Positions 7,549-15,638 of a DNA stretch of 21,047 bases are shown here, piece by piece. Below the pieces are notes generated by a model. It made no database searches. It worked only from the letters and a program-made list of their open reading frames with translations, and was not told where the DNA came from. Source of the stretch: a virus; IMG/VR virus record IMGVR_UViG_3300033571_015955, positions 1-21,047 of that record, one strand, 5' to 3'. Positions within the stretch are counted from its first letter, which is position 1, and each line of letters opens with the position of its first letter. The translations under genes and the position numbers were made by a program.

Positions 7549-7934
7549 TGAAAACCTTAAAGGATTTAGCTGGATTATATAAAACACTAGCTCAAACCTA
7601 TATGGTAAAGGGTCCGTGGAGACCTGCGTACAAAACAGGTAACTTATTTCGTAGAGTTGGTGAGTTCAATACTCCTAACCAAATGATTAAGAGCAATAGT
7701 AAGACATCTGTATCATTAGTATTGAATTTTGCTCCACCAAATGCAGAGTATGGTAAGTATGTTGAGTTAGGTACATACAAAATGAAAGCAAGACCATTTG
7801 CGGAAACAGCAGCTAATGATGAACAATTTATGAAAGCCCTAAATGAGTATTTTGATTCACAATTGGAATTACAATTAGATAAGACATTCAAATCAATAGA
7901 GGCAAAATTCACTAAATTGTCAAAACGCAAATAG
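7548..7934 (+). CDS. HK97 gp10-like tail completion protein
   Basis: A 128-residue basic protein. The diagnostic segment is YGKYVELGTYKMKARPF (residues 68-84), matching the 'Y..yvE.GT..m.aRPF' signature of the HK97 gp10/tail-component family. GNLFRRVGEF (31-40) is the usual 'tG.L..si' strand of the same family. A C-terminal amphipathic helix follows. Members of this family complete the neck between the head connector and the tail tube. It overlaps the upstream gene by one base. Unlike the neighbouring tail proteins, it is Lys/Arg-rich at the C-terminus (FTKLSKRK). Confidence 0.75.
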   Translation: MKTLKDLAGLYKTLAQTYMVKGPWRPAYKTGNLFRRVGEFNTPNQMIKSNSKTSVSLVLNFAPPNAEYGKYVELGTYKMKARPFAETAANDEQFMKALNEYFDSQLELQLDKTFKSIEAKFTKLSKRK

Positions 7935-7990
7935 TATCCAATATATTTCTTACAAAGTTGGTTAAAGTATAAAGATTAAAAATATAATAG

Positions 7991-9211
7991 ATGGCTATTA
8001 CTATTACACAACAACCAGCAACCGCATCATTAGCACAATCGCCGATGATATTTACAGTGAATGAGACTACTAATGTAAAGTATAGCTCATCATTTCAATA
8101 TGTTGCTGACTTATACTATTGGACTGGTTCGTTAAATCAATCAGGTTCAGTACCAAAATATACGCTAGTAAAATACCCTAATGATAACTTAGTTGGTATT
8201 TTTGATGTGAGCAGAATAGTAAATTCAACGCTTACTGATTTAGCTATACAAAACACATCGAATGTAAAATACTATGCATGTGATTTTTATTGGCAATATC
8301 AAAGTGGAAGTACATATGTTACTGGTTCGCATACTAAATCTAATTCTTTTAAGGCATTGGATGGCTATGGTATATTTCCTGAGCCAATTGGACAACAAAT
8401 ACCTTCTAAATCACTTTATTGGCCTATAATGACTGATGGGCCAAATGAGCAGGAATATTTTAACTTCAATTTAGGAACTATGGGTGTATATATTGGAAGT
8501 ACAGGTGGTGTAATACCCACTAATGTATTATATACAACTTATGCACCTGGAACTAATACTATATTAGCTTCATCATCTTTTTCATTACCAGTAACATCGG
8601 TAAGTTCATCAGCACAAATAACCCAAATACCAATTGGACCATTAGAGAGTGGATTTCCATTAGGACCAACGCCAAGTATTGATTTTACTATTCAAGCAAG
8701 AAATTCTACAACACAATTGGGTAATCCTATTAGATTTAACTTTACATGTAAGCAAAAATATCCTAACGTTAGATTAAAATGGAAAAATAGATATGGGCAG
8801 TTTGATTACTTTAACTTTTATATGGTTAATAGACAATCTTTCCAAACAATGACAAGAACATATCAACCACAACTAGGAAGCTGGCAAGGTCAAACTCTTT
8901 CATACAATGATTATGATTCATCCACATTGAATTATATAAGCGATTCTAAGCAAACTCTTACAGTTAATACAAATTGGATTTCTGAAGACTATAATGATAT
9001 ACTAAAGCAATTGCTTGTAAGCGATGAGATATATTGGTATTATGAAGAAGACCAAAACGAAGAATCATCGGTATCGCCAGAGACTGTAGATGGATTAAAG
9101 CCAATTACTATAAAAACTAACTCCATATTATTCAAAACTGGAGTAAATGATAATCTAATTCAATATCAATTTGATTTTGATTTTGGACAAGCATATAAAT
9201 TGTTATTATAA
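7991..9211 (+). CDS. Tail-tip/baseplate structural protein
   Basis: A 406-residue, beta-rich protein beginning MAITITQQPATASLAQSPMI, an opening ('ITQQP...A.SPM.F.V') I associate with large tail proteins of Bacteroidetes phages. It contains many aromatic residues and paired strands but no catalytic motif or transmembrane helix. The region near residues 240-300 (IRFNFTCKQKYPNVRLKWKN) reads as a beta domain. RYGQFDYFNFYMVNRQSF follows, a conserved-looking block. The stop overlaps the ATG of the hub-like gene by one base (TAATG at 9209-9213). It probably forms a ring at the distal end of the tail (distal tail protein or baseplate wedge). The exact role is unknown. Confidence 0.6.
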   Translation: MAITITQQPATASLAQSPMIFTVNETTNVKYSSSFQYVADLYYWTGSLNQSGSVPKYTLVKYPNDNLVGIFDVSRIVNSTLTDLAIQNTSNVKYYACDFYWQYQSGSTYVTGSHTKSNSFKALDGYGIFPEPIGQQIPSKSLYWPIMTDGPNEQEYFNFNLGTMGVYIGSTGGVIPTNVLYTTYAPGTNTILASSSFSLPVTSVSSSAQITQIPIGPLESGFPLGPTPSIDFTIQARNSTTQLGNPIRFNFTCKQKYPNVRLKWKNRYGQFDYFNFYMVNRQSFQTMTRTYQPQLGSWQGQTLSYNDYDSSTLNYISDSKQTLTVNTNWISEDYNDILKQLLVSDEIYWYYEEDQNEESSVSPETVDGLKPITIKTNSILFKTGVNDNLIQYQFDFDFGQAYKLLL

Positions 9212-11331
9212 TGGGATTAACTAGCACTCAATCGTATCCATTTAAGTTAATAGCTGGTGGAGTACAATTGGATTTATTTAAGGATGAGGATGTATTCTTA
9301 TCAGATAATGTCACAGGTCTATTTGATATAGGTGTGTTGCCATCTGATTTCACTAGGCAGATAACTGTACCTGGTACTAAAAAGAACAATGCTTTCTTTG
9401 AGCATGTTTATGATATATCAGTTTATTCTCCTGACTTATTTGCAACCAATCAAAAAATTGAATGCTATTTCGATTTTGATGGCATCTATCTTTCGCAAGG
9501 GTATTTACAGTTAAATAAAGTAAATGTTTTAGCTAATAAATTTATTGATTCATATGAAATTAGCATTTATGGTGCTATCTCATCATTTGCAATCGATATT
9601 AATAGAAACTTCCTAACGGATTTGACTTCTTCATTAGCTCAATACAATCATACTGCCTCAATAACTAATATAACATCAAGTTGGCAAAACGGATTATTCA
9701 ATGGAACTATTGTATATCCAATGGCAGAGTATGGGCAGAAGCTAGTATATAATGCATTAGGAAATGAATTTGGAATAGATGATACATCAGGCAGCTTAAC
9801 AGTGCAGGATTATAAGCCATCTATTAGAGTAAAAGCAGTTTGGGATGCAATATTTGACACTTATGGATATACATATTCAGGTTCATTTATGGAAGAGCCA
9901 TTCTTAAACAATGTGTATATGGTTCTTAATAATCAATTAAGGTATCCTATTGTAAATGGGGCTTCAATTGAAGATTTTGGTACATTTAGAATGGCACCAA
10001 TAAGCGGAGCAACTGATACGCAATTACTATTAACTCCAATTGCTTTACCTTGGTTCAGCATTACATCAAACCCATCATCATCATTAAGTAATAATTTAGA
10101 ATATACTCTTTCCGCTAATAGTAGATTAAGAGGCGAAATTAAAACAGAAATTAAACTAGTAGCTGATACAATATTTACAGGTAGTGCAGTTCCGCAATTT
10201 GACTTAGTAATAAAGACAACTGGTGGAACAACAGTATCTACAATACCTTTAACTGAATTCAATAACTTTTTTATAAGAGTTAGAAATGGGAATATAACGC
10301 AGGGATTAAATACAGCTACACAAACATATACTCTATCGCAGGAGTTTGTAAGTGATTTCATAAACACAGGAACATATAAGTTCTTCATTCAATATAGTAA
10401 ATTGGGTGGGAATGGTTTACTTGATGTTTATTTAGACCCTAATGGTTCGCTTAGTTCTTATTTAGCAGTAACAAAAGTAATGAATGCTGCTGATGGTAAG
10501 ACTATCGATATAGGCAAGAACATGCCATTTGGAACTAATGGAATTAGACAAATAGATTTTATAAAAGGATTACAAAAGAAGTTCAATCTAATCATATACC
10601 CATCTAAAACCAAACGTAATGAATTCATCGTTGAGACATTTAACAATTGGTATAAAGCAGGTCAGGTTAAGAACTTTGACCAATATATTAATTTAGATAA
10701 GGCATTAGAAGTAATTCCAGCTAATAACCTTGCAGTAAATGAGCTAAACTTTGGAGATACATTAGACCAAGACTATGTATCGCAGCAATTTAGTAAGTTA
10801 GCTAATAGACCTTTTGGAAAGCAATTCTATGTAGATACGCAAAATTACTTTTCGCAAGGTAAGTTTGAAGTAGAAACTACATTTGCTTCATCACCATTAG
10901 TTCAGATTACTGGAACTGGTATATCAGGCTCATCTGCATCTCCAATAAGTAATAACACAGTAAGAGTAAGTGATTCAATTACAACTACTGATTATTTGGA
11001 TTGTAATGGTACGCTTTATCAATATCAGGAGAATACTACGGAATGTGCTCTATTAAATCAATTCGGCTCTCCAGCTATTAACTATGGTACACCGATAAGT
11101 GTAGTTGTTAGATATAATAGAAGTGGTGTATGTAATGGCTACACTCCGCAGGATATTCTAATAACAATTCCATACGGAGCAACAACAGGTACTAGAACAT
11201 ATCTATCATCTTATTATGAGGATTGTGGAGCTGGATGCTCACCTCAATCAGAAACAATAAATTGCGTTGTATCAGTTAGTGGGCAGGCTGGTATTACATT
11301 AAATGGAAGCTCACCAATAACATCGTGTTAA
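9211..11331 (+). CDS. Tail hub-like protein with cysteine-rich C-terminal domain
   Basis: A 706-residue protein. Residues 1-90 contain YPFKLIAGGVQLDLFKDED, then TGLFDIGVLPSDFTRQITVP and a GTKKNNAFFEHVYDIS block, hallmarks of a large Bacteroidetes-phage tail-tip family. Residues about 440-560 hold IDFIKGLQKKFNLIIYPSKT and a FNNWYKAGQVKNFDQYINL segment, typical of baseplate-hub proteins of that family. Residues 567-706 (nt 10909-11331) differ. They are Ser/Thr/Gly-rich with seven cysteines (598, 612, 641, 672, 676, 685, 706) and look like an added extracellular-type beta domain. Only three bases separate the stop from the next ATG, and the next protein starts with what appears to be the rest of the same hub family. 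The likely role is the central tail-tip hub. No lysozyme or peptidase motif is seen. Confidence 0.65.
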   Translation: MGLTSTQSYPFKLIAGGVQLDLFKDEDVFLSDNVTGLFDIGVLPSDFTRQITVPGTKKNNAFFEHVYDISVYSPDLFATNQKIECYFDFDGIYLSQGYLQLNKVNVLANKFIDSYEISIYGAISSFAIDINRNFLTDLTSSLAQYNHTASITNITSSWQNGLFNGTIVYPMAEYGQKLVYNALGNEFGIDDTSGSLTVQDYKPSIRVKAVWDAIFDTYGYTYSGSFMEEPFLNNVYMVLNNQLRYPIVNGASIEDFGTFRMAPISGATDTQLLLTPIALPWFSITSNPSSSLSNNLEYTLSANSRLRGEIKTEIKLVADTIFTGSAVPQFDLVIKTTGGTTVSTIPLTEFNNFFIRVRNGNITQGLNTATQTYTLSQEFVSDFINTGTYKFFIQYSKLGGNGLLDVYLDPNGSLSSYLAVTKVMNAADGKTIDIGKNMPFGTNGIRQIDFIKGLQKKFNLIIYPSKTKRNEFIVETFNNWYKAGQVKNFDQYINLDKALEVIPANNLAVNELNFGDTLDQDYVSQQFSKLANRPFGKQFYVDTQNYFSQGKFEVETTFASSPLVQITGTGISGSSASPISNNTVRVSDSITTTDYLDCNGTLYQYQENTTECALLNQFGSPAINYGTPISVVVRYNRSGVCNGYTPQDILITIPYGATTGTRTYLSSYYEDCGAGCSPQSETINCVVSVSGQAGITLNGSSPITSC

Positions 11332-11334
11332 AAT

Positions 11335-13425
11335 ATGGCTACAAATAAAATATCAATACCAACATTTATAAGTAGTGAGGCTTATGCTCCAGCAAGAGTA
11401 TTGCCTCATATCTATTTTTACAATGGATTAAAAGATTGTGAAAGATATTACATACAATCTGGTAGCGGATTTGTAGCTAGAACACAATTTCCATATTTTG
11501 ACAACTATTCAGGTGAGACTACAACAACATCATCCCTGTCATTACTTTTTTATAATGAACAAGCGGCTTATGGAACTGCTCCATCTCAATCTTTGTATTC
11601 TCAATATTGGGAAAAGTATGTTGAGCTATTGTACAATCCTAGAACACGTTTAATTAACGCACAAGCGATTATCCCATTAGCAGATTACTTCGATATGGAG
11701 TTGAATGATATCGTTCAATTTAGAGGGAACTATTACCATTTAAGAGCCATCAATGATTACAATCTTTCTAACGGAGAATGTAGTTTACAATTGCTTGGAC
11801 CAATATTAAATGATGCATTACAATTTGTAGCACCACTTCCTGCACCAGTTAGTACTACAACAAGTACAACTACAACAAGTACAACTACAACAATAGCACC
11901 TACAACTACTACAATTGCTCCTACAACAACAACTGCAGCACCTACTACTTCAACTACAACAATAGGAGGACAAACAACAACTACATTAGCACCAACTACA
12001 ACAACTACAACAACAACTCTTTGTCCTTGTCAAACTGGTGTAACTATTGATGTTACAACGCCAGGTAATGTATCTTGGTTAGATTGCTATGATGTATCAC
12101 ATGAAGAATACTTTATATTTGGAAGTAATGTAATACCTGGCTGTATTAAAGGCCAAACTATATCATTCCGTACTGCTGAAGGTGGGGTAACAAGCTTTGG
12201 TACATGTTGTTCAGTTCCTGCAACTACTACAACTTTAGCACCAACTACTACAACTACTACTTTATGTCCTTGCCAAACAGGAGTTACTATTAATATAACA
12301 ACGCCTGGTAATGTAACATATTTAGATTGTTACAATACTCCACAAAGTGAGTACTACGCATTCGGAAGTAATGTAATAGCTGGTTGTATTAAAGGTCAAA
12401 CTATATCATTTAGTGATGCAGAAGGTAGTGTAACAAGCTTTGGAGAATGTTGTTCAGTTCCTGCAACTACAACAACAACTACTACTACAACTGCAGCACC
12501 AACGACTACAACTACAACGTTATGTCCTTGCCAAACTGGTGTGACAATTGATATTACAACTCCTGGTAATGTAACATATTTGGATTGTAATGATATATCA
12601 TACAATGAATACTATGCATTTGGAAGTAATGTAATACCTGGTTGTATTAAAGGACAAACTATATCCTTTAGTGATGCTGAAGGTAGTGTAACAAGCTTTG
12701 GTACTTGTTGTACACCAACTACAACTACAACAACTGCAGCTCCAACAACAACTACTACAACTGCAGCTGCAACTACAACACAGGCACCTACAACAACAAC
12801 TGCAGCACCTACAACAACAACACAAGCGCCTACAACAACAACGGAGGCACCACCACCACCTACAACTACTACTACACAAGCGCCAACTACAACTACAACA
12901 ACGGCACCACCACCGCCTGTATATTATTATAATGCTACAAGATGTCATGATGGTGCAAGTTTTATTGTATATGGTGGAACAAATTATTATGGAACTGGTA
13001 CTGTTGTGATATCAGGTGGAACAACATATTGCTATACAATTCAGAATGAAGTAGGAGCTCAGGCTTACGATGATACTGTTGGTTCTACAGTAGGTAGTTG
13101 CGCTGATGGTGCTTGTTATGTTGTACCAACAACAACTACAACGCAGGCTCCAACAACAACTACAACAGCTGCACCTGCAACTACTACAACGCAGGCACCA
13201 ACTACAACAACTACAACAGCTGCACCTCCTGCTTGTAGAACATATGAGATAATAGGATACAATGATAATGAATATGTAGATGGTGTTTATACCAATTGTT
13301 CAGGTTTCCCTGATAGCTTCTCTTTCTTTGGTGGAGCAGGTCCGGTTGGTACGATATGTGCTCAAATATCAACTGTATATATTACAACTGGTAATGGAGG
13401 TGCAACTGATATTGGGGCATGTTAA
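11335..13425 (+). CDS. Tail-tip protein with mucin-like threonine linkers and cysteine modules
   Basis: A 696-residue mosaic. Residues 1-172 are a tail-tip domain (LPHIYFYNG, SLYSQYWEKYVELLYNPRTR, FRGNYYHLRAINDY) that looks like the C-terminal part of the hub family upstream. Next come five modules on threonine/alanine/proline linkers. The linkers are residues 173-228, 296-309, 377-395, 462-528 and 599-633. Modules 1-3 (229-295, 310-376, 396-461) are near-copies starting LCPCQTGVTI and ending in SFG(T/E)CC. Module 4 (529-598) has CHDGASFIVYGG...CADGAC. Module 5 (634-696) ends GATDIGAC and is a diverged relative of 1-3. Paired cysteines suggest disulphides outside the cell. It is probably a flexible, exposed tail-tip fibre for adhesion. 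The linkers resemble mucin and could be O-glycosylated by the enzymes encoded next. N-terminal role fairly likely; module function unknown. Confidence 0.7.
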   Translation: MATNKISIPTFISSEAYAPARVLPHIYFYNGLKDCERYYIQSGSGFVARTQFPYFDNYSGETTTTSSLSLLFYNEQAAYGTAPSQSLYSQYWEKYVELLYNPRTRLINAQAIIPLADYFDMELNDIVQFRGNYYHLRAINDYNLSNGECSLQLLGPILNDALQFVAPLPAPVSTTTSTTTTSTTTTIAPTTTTIAPTTTTAAPTTSTTTIGGQTTTTLAPTTTTTTTTLCPCQTGVTIDVTTPGNVSWLDCYDVSHEEYFIFGSNVIPGCIKGQTISFRTAEGGVTSFGTCCSVPATTTTLAPTTTTTTLCPCQTGVTINITTPGNVTYLDCYNTPQSEYYAFGSNVIAGCIKGQTISFSDAEGSVTSFGECCSVPATTTTTTTTTAAPTTTTTTLCPCQTGVTIDITTPGNVTYLDCNDISYNEYYAFGSNVIPGCIKGQTISFSDAEGSVTSFGTCCTPTTTTTTAAPTTTTTTAAATTTQAPTTTTAAPTTTTQAPTTTTEAPPPPTTTTTQAPTTTTTTAPPPPVYYYNATRCHDGASFIVYGGTNYYGTGTVVISGGTTYCYTIQNEVGAQAYDDTVGSTVGSCADGACYVVPTTTTTQAPTTTTTAAPATTTTQAPTTTTTTAAPPACRTYEIIGYNDNEYVDGVYTNCSGFPDSFSFFGGAGPVGTICAQISTVYITTGNGGATDIGAC
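11851..13233 (+). repeat. ACN-codon microsatellite linkers
   Basis: Long ACA/ACT/ACC/ACG runs interrupted by GCA/GCT-CCA (Ala-Pro) occur at 11851-12018, 12220-12261, 12463-12519, 12718-12918 and 13129-13233. They encode the threonine linkers. The repetition makes alternate frames and the reverse strand appear open here. It also makes the locus prone to slippage, recombination and assembly collapse. Confidence 0.85.
12019..12717 (+). repeat. Three tandem coding repeats of about 200 bp
   Basis: Copies at 12019-12219 (201 bp), 12262-12462 (201 bp) and 12520-12717 (198 bp) are separated by threonine-codon linkers of 42 and 57 bp. The translated copies share LCPCQTGVTI, TTPGNV, LDC, FGSNVI, GCIKGQTISF and TSFG. 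Copies 2 and 3 are the closest pair (both NVTYLDC and FSDAEGSVTSFG). Similarity also holds at the DNA level, indicating fairly recent duplication or continuing homogenisation. Confidence 0.9.
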
Positions 13426-13456
13426 TATAAAATTACTAAAATGAAAACTAATAGTT

Positions 13457-14434
13457 ATGAAGAAATTAAGATTTATAAGTGCACAACCTGCTACTAAATA
13501 CTACGCATGGCAAGTAGAAGTAATGTTAAACAACTTTGTGCAAATGGGTATAAGCCTAAATGACATAGATGTTGTTTGTTGGAAAGAAAACGATGAAGTT
13601 CCACAGGAATGGAGTAACTTAGCTAACAACTATGCAGCTAGATTCTTTTTTTATAAAGATACTAGAGAAACAAAGCATTACATATCCTCAATAAGACCCA
13701 ATATTCTTAAACAACACTTTAAGGAGCATTCTTATTTAACAAGCGAAACAATTTTTTATCACGATTCTGATATAATCTTTACCAAGCCTATAAGCGAATG
13801 GATAACATGGGACATGGTTGAAGATGATAACTGGTATGGCTCTGATACAAGATGGTATATAGGTCATTCATACATTCAGTCAAAAGGAGAGGATGTATTG
13901 GATAAGATGTGCGAAATAATGGAGATGGATAAGCAGATTATTGAAGATAATGAATTAAATGCAATAGGAGCTCAATACATTATGAAAGGAATTGACTCTG
14001 CATTTTGGGATAGAGTAGAAAGAGATTCAGAAAGATTATTCAAAGATATTACTGAATTAAATAATCATAAGATTGCATTAGATAGAGCACACACTCATTC
14101 ACCTGATTCACCACCAAAAACTCCATATCACGAGCTACAAATATGGTGTGCTGATATGTGGGCTGTATTATGGGGTGGTTGGAGATTAGGTCATAAAACA
14201 ATATGTTCACCAAATATGGAATTTAGCTGGGCAACATCATCAGAGCATGAATACAATAGAATGAATATCATGCATAATGCTGGAGTTGTTGACAATACAA
14301 GCGGTTACTTTTACAAAGCAAATTGGATGAATGATTATCCCTACAATAGAAATTTAGAAATTAAAAGAGATAGTGCAAGTTGGCATTATTATGATTGGAT
14401 AAAAAAGACAGAAATTAAAACAGTATTATTATGA
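13457..14434 (+). CDS. DxD glycosyltransferase, GT-A fold
   Basis: A 325-residue cytosolic protein without signal peptide or membrane helix. The nucleotide-sugar/metal-binding DxD lies in IFYHDSDIIFTKP (D103, D105). Downstream are GAQYIMKGIDSAFW (171-184), WCADMWAVLWGGWRLGHKT (230-248) and HNAGV (273-277). This order (DxD; GAQ; W..EMWA/ADMWA; HNAG) is reminiscent of the GT8-like and hydroxyproline/serine O-glycosyltransferase (GT95/GT96-like) superfamily, a resemblance recalled from memory. It is the first gene of a four-gene overlapping cassette starting 31 bp after the threonine-bead tail gene, and its stop overlaps the next start by 4 bp (ATGA). Donor and acceptor are unknown. Glycosylation of virion proteins or of host surface components are the main options. 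Confidence 0.75.
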   Translation: MKKLRFISAQPATKYYAWQVEVMLNNFVQMGISLNDIDVVCWKENDEVPQEWSNLANNYAARFFFYKDTRETKHYISSIRPNILKQHFKEHSYLTSETIFYHDSDIIFTKPISEWITWDMVEDDNWYGSDTRWYIGHSYIQSKGEDVLDKMCEIMEMDKQIIEDNELNAIGAQYIMKGIDSAFWDRVERDSERLFKDITELNNHKIALDRAHTHSPDSPPKTPYHELQIWCADMWAVLWGGWRLGHKTICSPNMEFSWATSSEHEYNRMNIMHNAGVVDNTSGYFYKANWMNDYPYNRNLEIKRDSASWHYYDWIKKTEIKTVLL

Positions 14435-14997
14435 AGCCAGAAACAGGTAGAAATAACTCATTCCTAAAAGTTATTGAAATATTAAAGGAAACATATTCAG
14501 AGCCAATTACAATAGTTGAGACTGGATGTATAAGAAACACAACCGATGAAAGCAAATTTGGTGATGGCTGGAGTACGCTTAATTGGGAATATTATGCAAA
14601 GGATACGGATTCAAAAGTATATGTTGTAGATATAAACCAACATCACATTAATAAAAGTATGGAGATAGTGCCACAATCAGAGCATGTAGAATATACATTA
14701 TCTGATAGCGTTGAGTACTTAAAGAACTTTGACAAGAAGATAGATGTACTATTTGTAGATTCATTTGATTATTGTGGAGATGCTGAAAATATTAGAGCAT
14801 GCCATAACCATTCATTAAACGAAATACTTGCAGCTTGGGATAAATTGGAAGATAACTGTTTTGTTTTAGTTGATGATGTATTCAATGATAAGTGGGCAGG
14901 TAAAGGAGAGTTATCCATACCATATATGCTTGAGAATGGATTCCAATTAGAATACTTTATAGATTCACAGGTACTTCTGAAGAGATGGAAAAAATAA
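14431..14997 (+). CDS. SAM-dependent methyltransferase-like protein, class I
   Basis: A 188-residue protein with a Rossmann-type layout. Strand 1 and motif I are TIVETGCIRN (E30, G32), where the usual GxGxG is reduced to E-T-G-C as in Methyltransf_24-type proteins. Motif II is VYVVDIN (D67, expected to bind the ribose of SAM), and strand 4 is IDVLFVDSFDY (D110). Strand 5 is CFVLVDDVF (D148, D149). Methyltransferases of this size often accompany glycosyltransferases and O-methylate sugars, which would cap or mask a glycan. It overlaps the upstream glycosyltransferase by 4 bp and the downstream one by 13 bp. The fold is likely; activity and substrate are inferred. Confidence 0.65.
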   Translation: MKPETGRNNSFLKVIEILKETYSEPITIVETGCIRNTTDESKFGDGWSTLNWEYYAKDTDSKVYVVDINQHHINKSMEIVPQSEHVEYTLSDSVEYLKNFDKKIDVLFVDSFDYCGDAENIRACHNHSLNEILAAWDKLEDNCFVLVDDVFNDKWAGKGELSIPYMLENGFQLEYFIDSQVLLKRWKK

Positions 14998-15638
14998 TAC
15001 ATCAAATATGGGTTGGACCTTATAATCCACCTGAAAGAGATAAACAATTTGCTGATAGAATTAAAGAAGCACATCCTAACTTTGAATATCAATATTGGGA
15101 TAATAGCATATTGAATGAGCTACCATCTGAATTAAACGAAATAGTGCATAGATTTGCTGAAAACCAAAAGTGGGTCAATATAGCTGATATGCTAAGATAC
15201 TATGTAGTAAACAAATATGGTGGATTATATATCGATATGGATTACGAATTAAAGAATCCACTTGATGAGCTTAATTTAGAAAGATATGATGGCTTCATTC
15301 CCATGCATTTTAATGTTGGTGAGACAATATGCAATTCAATGTTTGGCTTTAAGAAGAATCATCCAATTATAAATTATGTATGTCAGCAAGTTCCAATAAT
15401 ACCAGTGCATGATGATTGGGTTGGACCTCACTTCTTTGGACGTAATATAAAACACTTTTTAGGATTGCAGGATAGCGATATCGATGTTACAGTTGATAGA
15501 ATGTTATGTACAATGAATATAAAGACCATGCATTCCAGAGGTGAGTTCAAGCAAAGATACTTGCATCATCATTACTCTTATACATGGCATCCATTAAATC
15601 AGGATAAATTAACAATTAATAAAGACTTTAACCTATGA
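14985..15638 (+). CDS. GT32-type glycosyltransferase (OCH1/capsular sugar-transferase-like)
   Basis: A 217-residue enzyme of the Gly_transf_sug (GT32) family. It begins KIIHQIWVG, the standard GT32 opening. The donor site follows in NIADMLRYYVVNKYGGLYIDMD, with D68/R71 and the DxD at D84-D86, and a histidine-rich LHHHYSYTWH near the end is the usual 'HH...SW' metal/acceptor motif. All key residues are present, so it should be active. GT32 enzymes transfer hexoses from nucleotide sugars. The start at 14985 overlaps the methyltransferase gene by 13 bp. Its own stop overlaps the next ATG (ATGA at 15635). It probably extends the sugar laid down by one of its neighbours; acceptor unknown. Confidence 0.85.
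   Translation: MEKIIHQIWVGPYNPPERDKQFADRIKEAHPNFEYQYWDNSILNELPSELNEIVHRFAENQKWVNIADMLRYYVVNKYGGLYIDMDYELKNPLDELNLERYDGFIPMHFNVGETICNSMFGFKKNHPIINYVCQQVPIIPVHDDWVGPHFFGRNIKHFLGLQDSDIDVTVDRMLCTMNIKTMHSRGEFKQRYLHHHYSYTWHPLNQDKLTINKDFNL

Noticed and set aside
7943-7950. TATATTTC box upstream of the tail-tip gene at 7991
   Set aside because: No TTTG lies at the required distance (nearest TTG is 23 bases away), and such boxes are expected by chance in AT-rich DNA.
12598-13009. Cys/Arg/Ser-rich reverse frame and Gln/Leu- or Asn/Tyr-rich alternate forward frames
   Set aside because: They arise from the ACN-codon repeats, which read without stops in several frames; the composition is purely repeat-driven.
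13441-13497. 18-codon frame starting 16 bp before the first glycosyltransferase
   Set aside because: It is out of frame with the enzyme, very short and overlaps its start; no sign of a real leader peptide.
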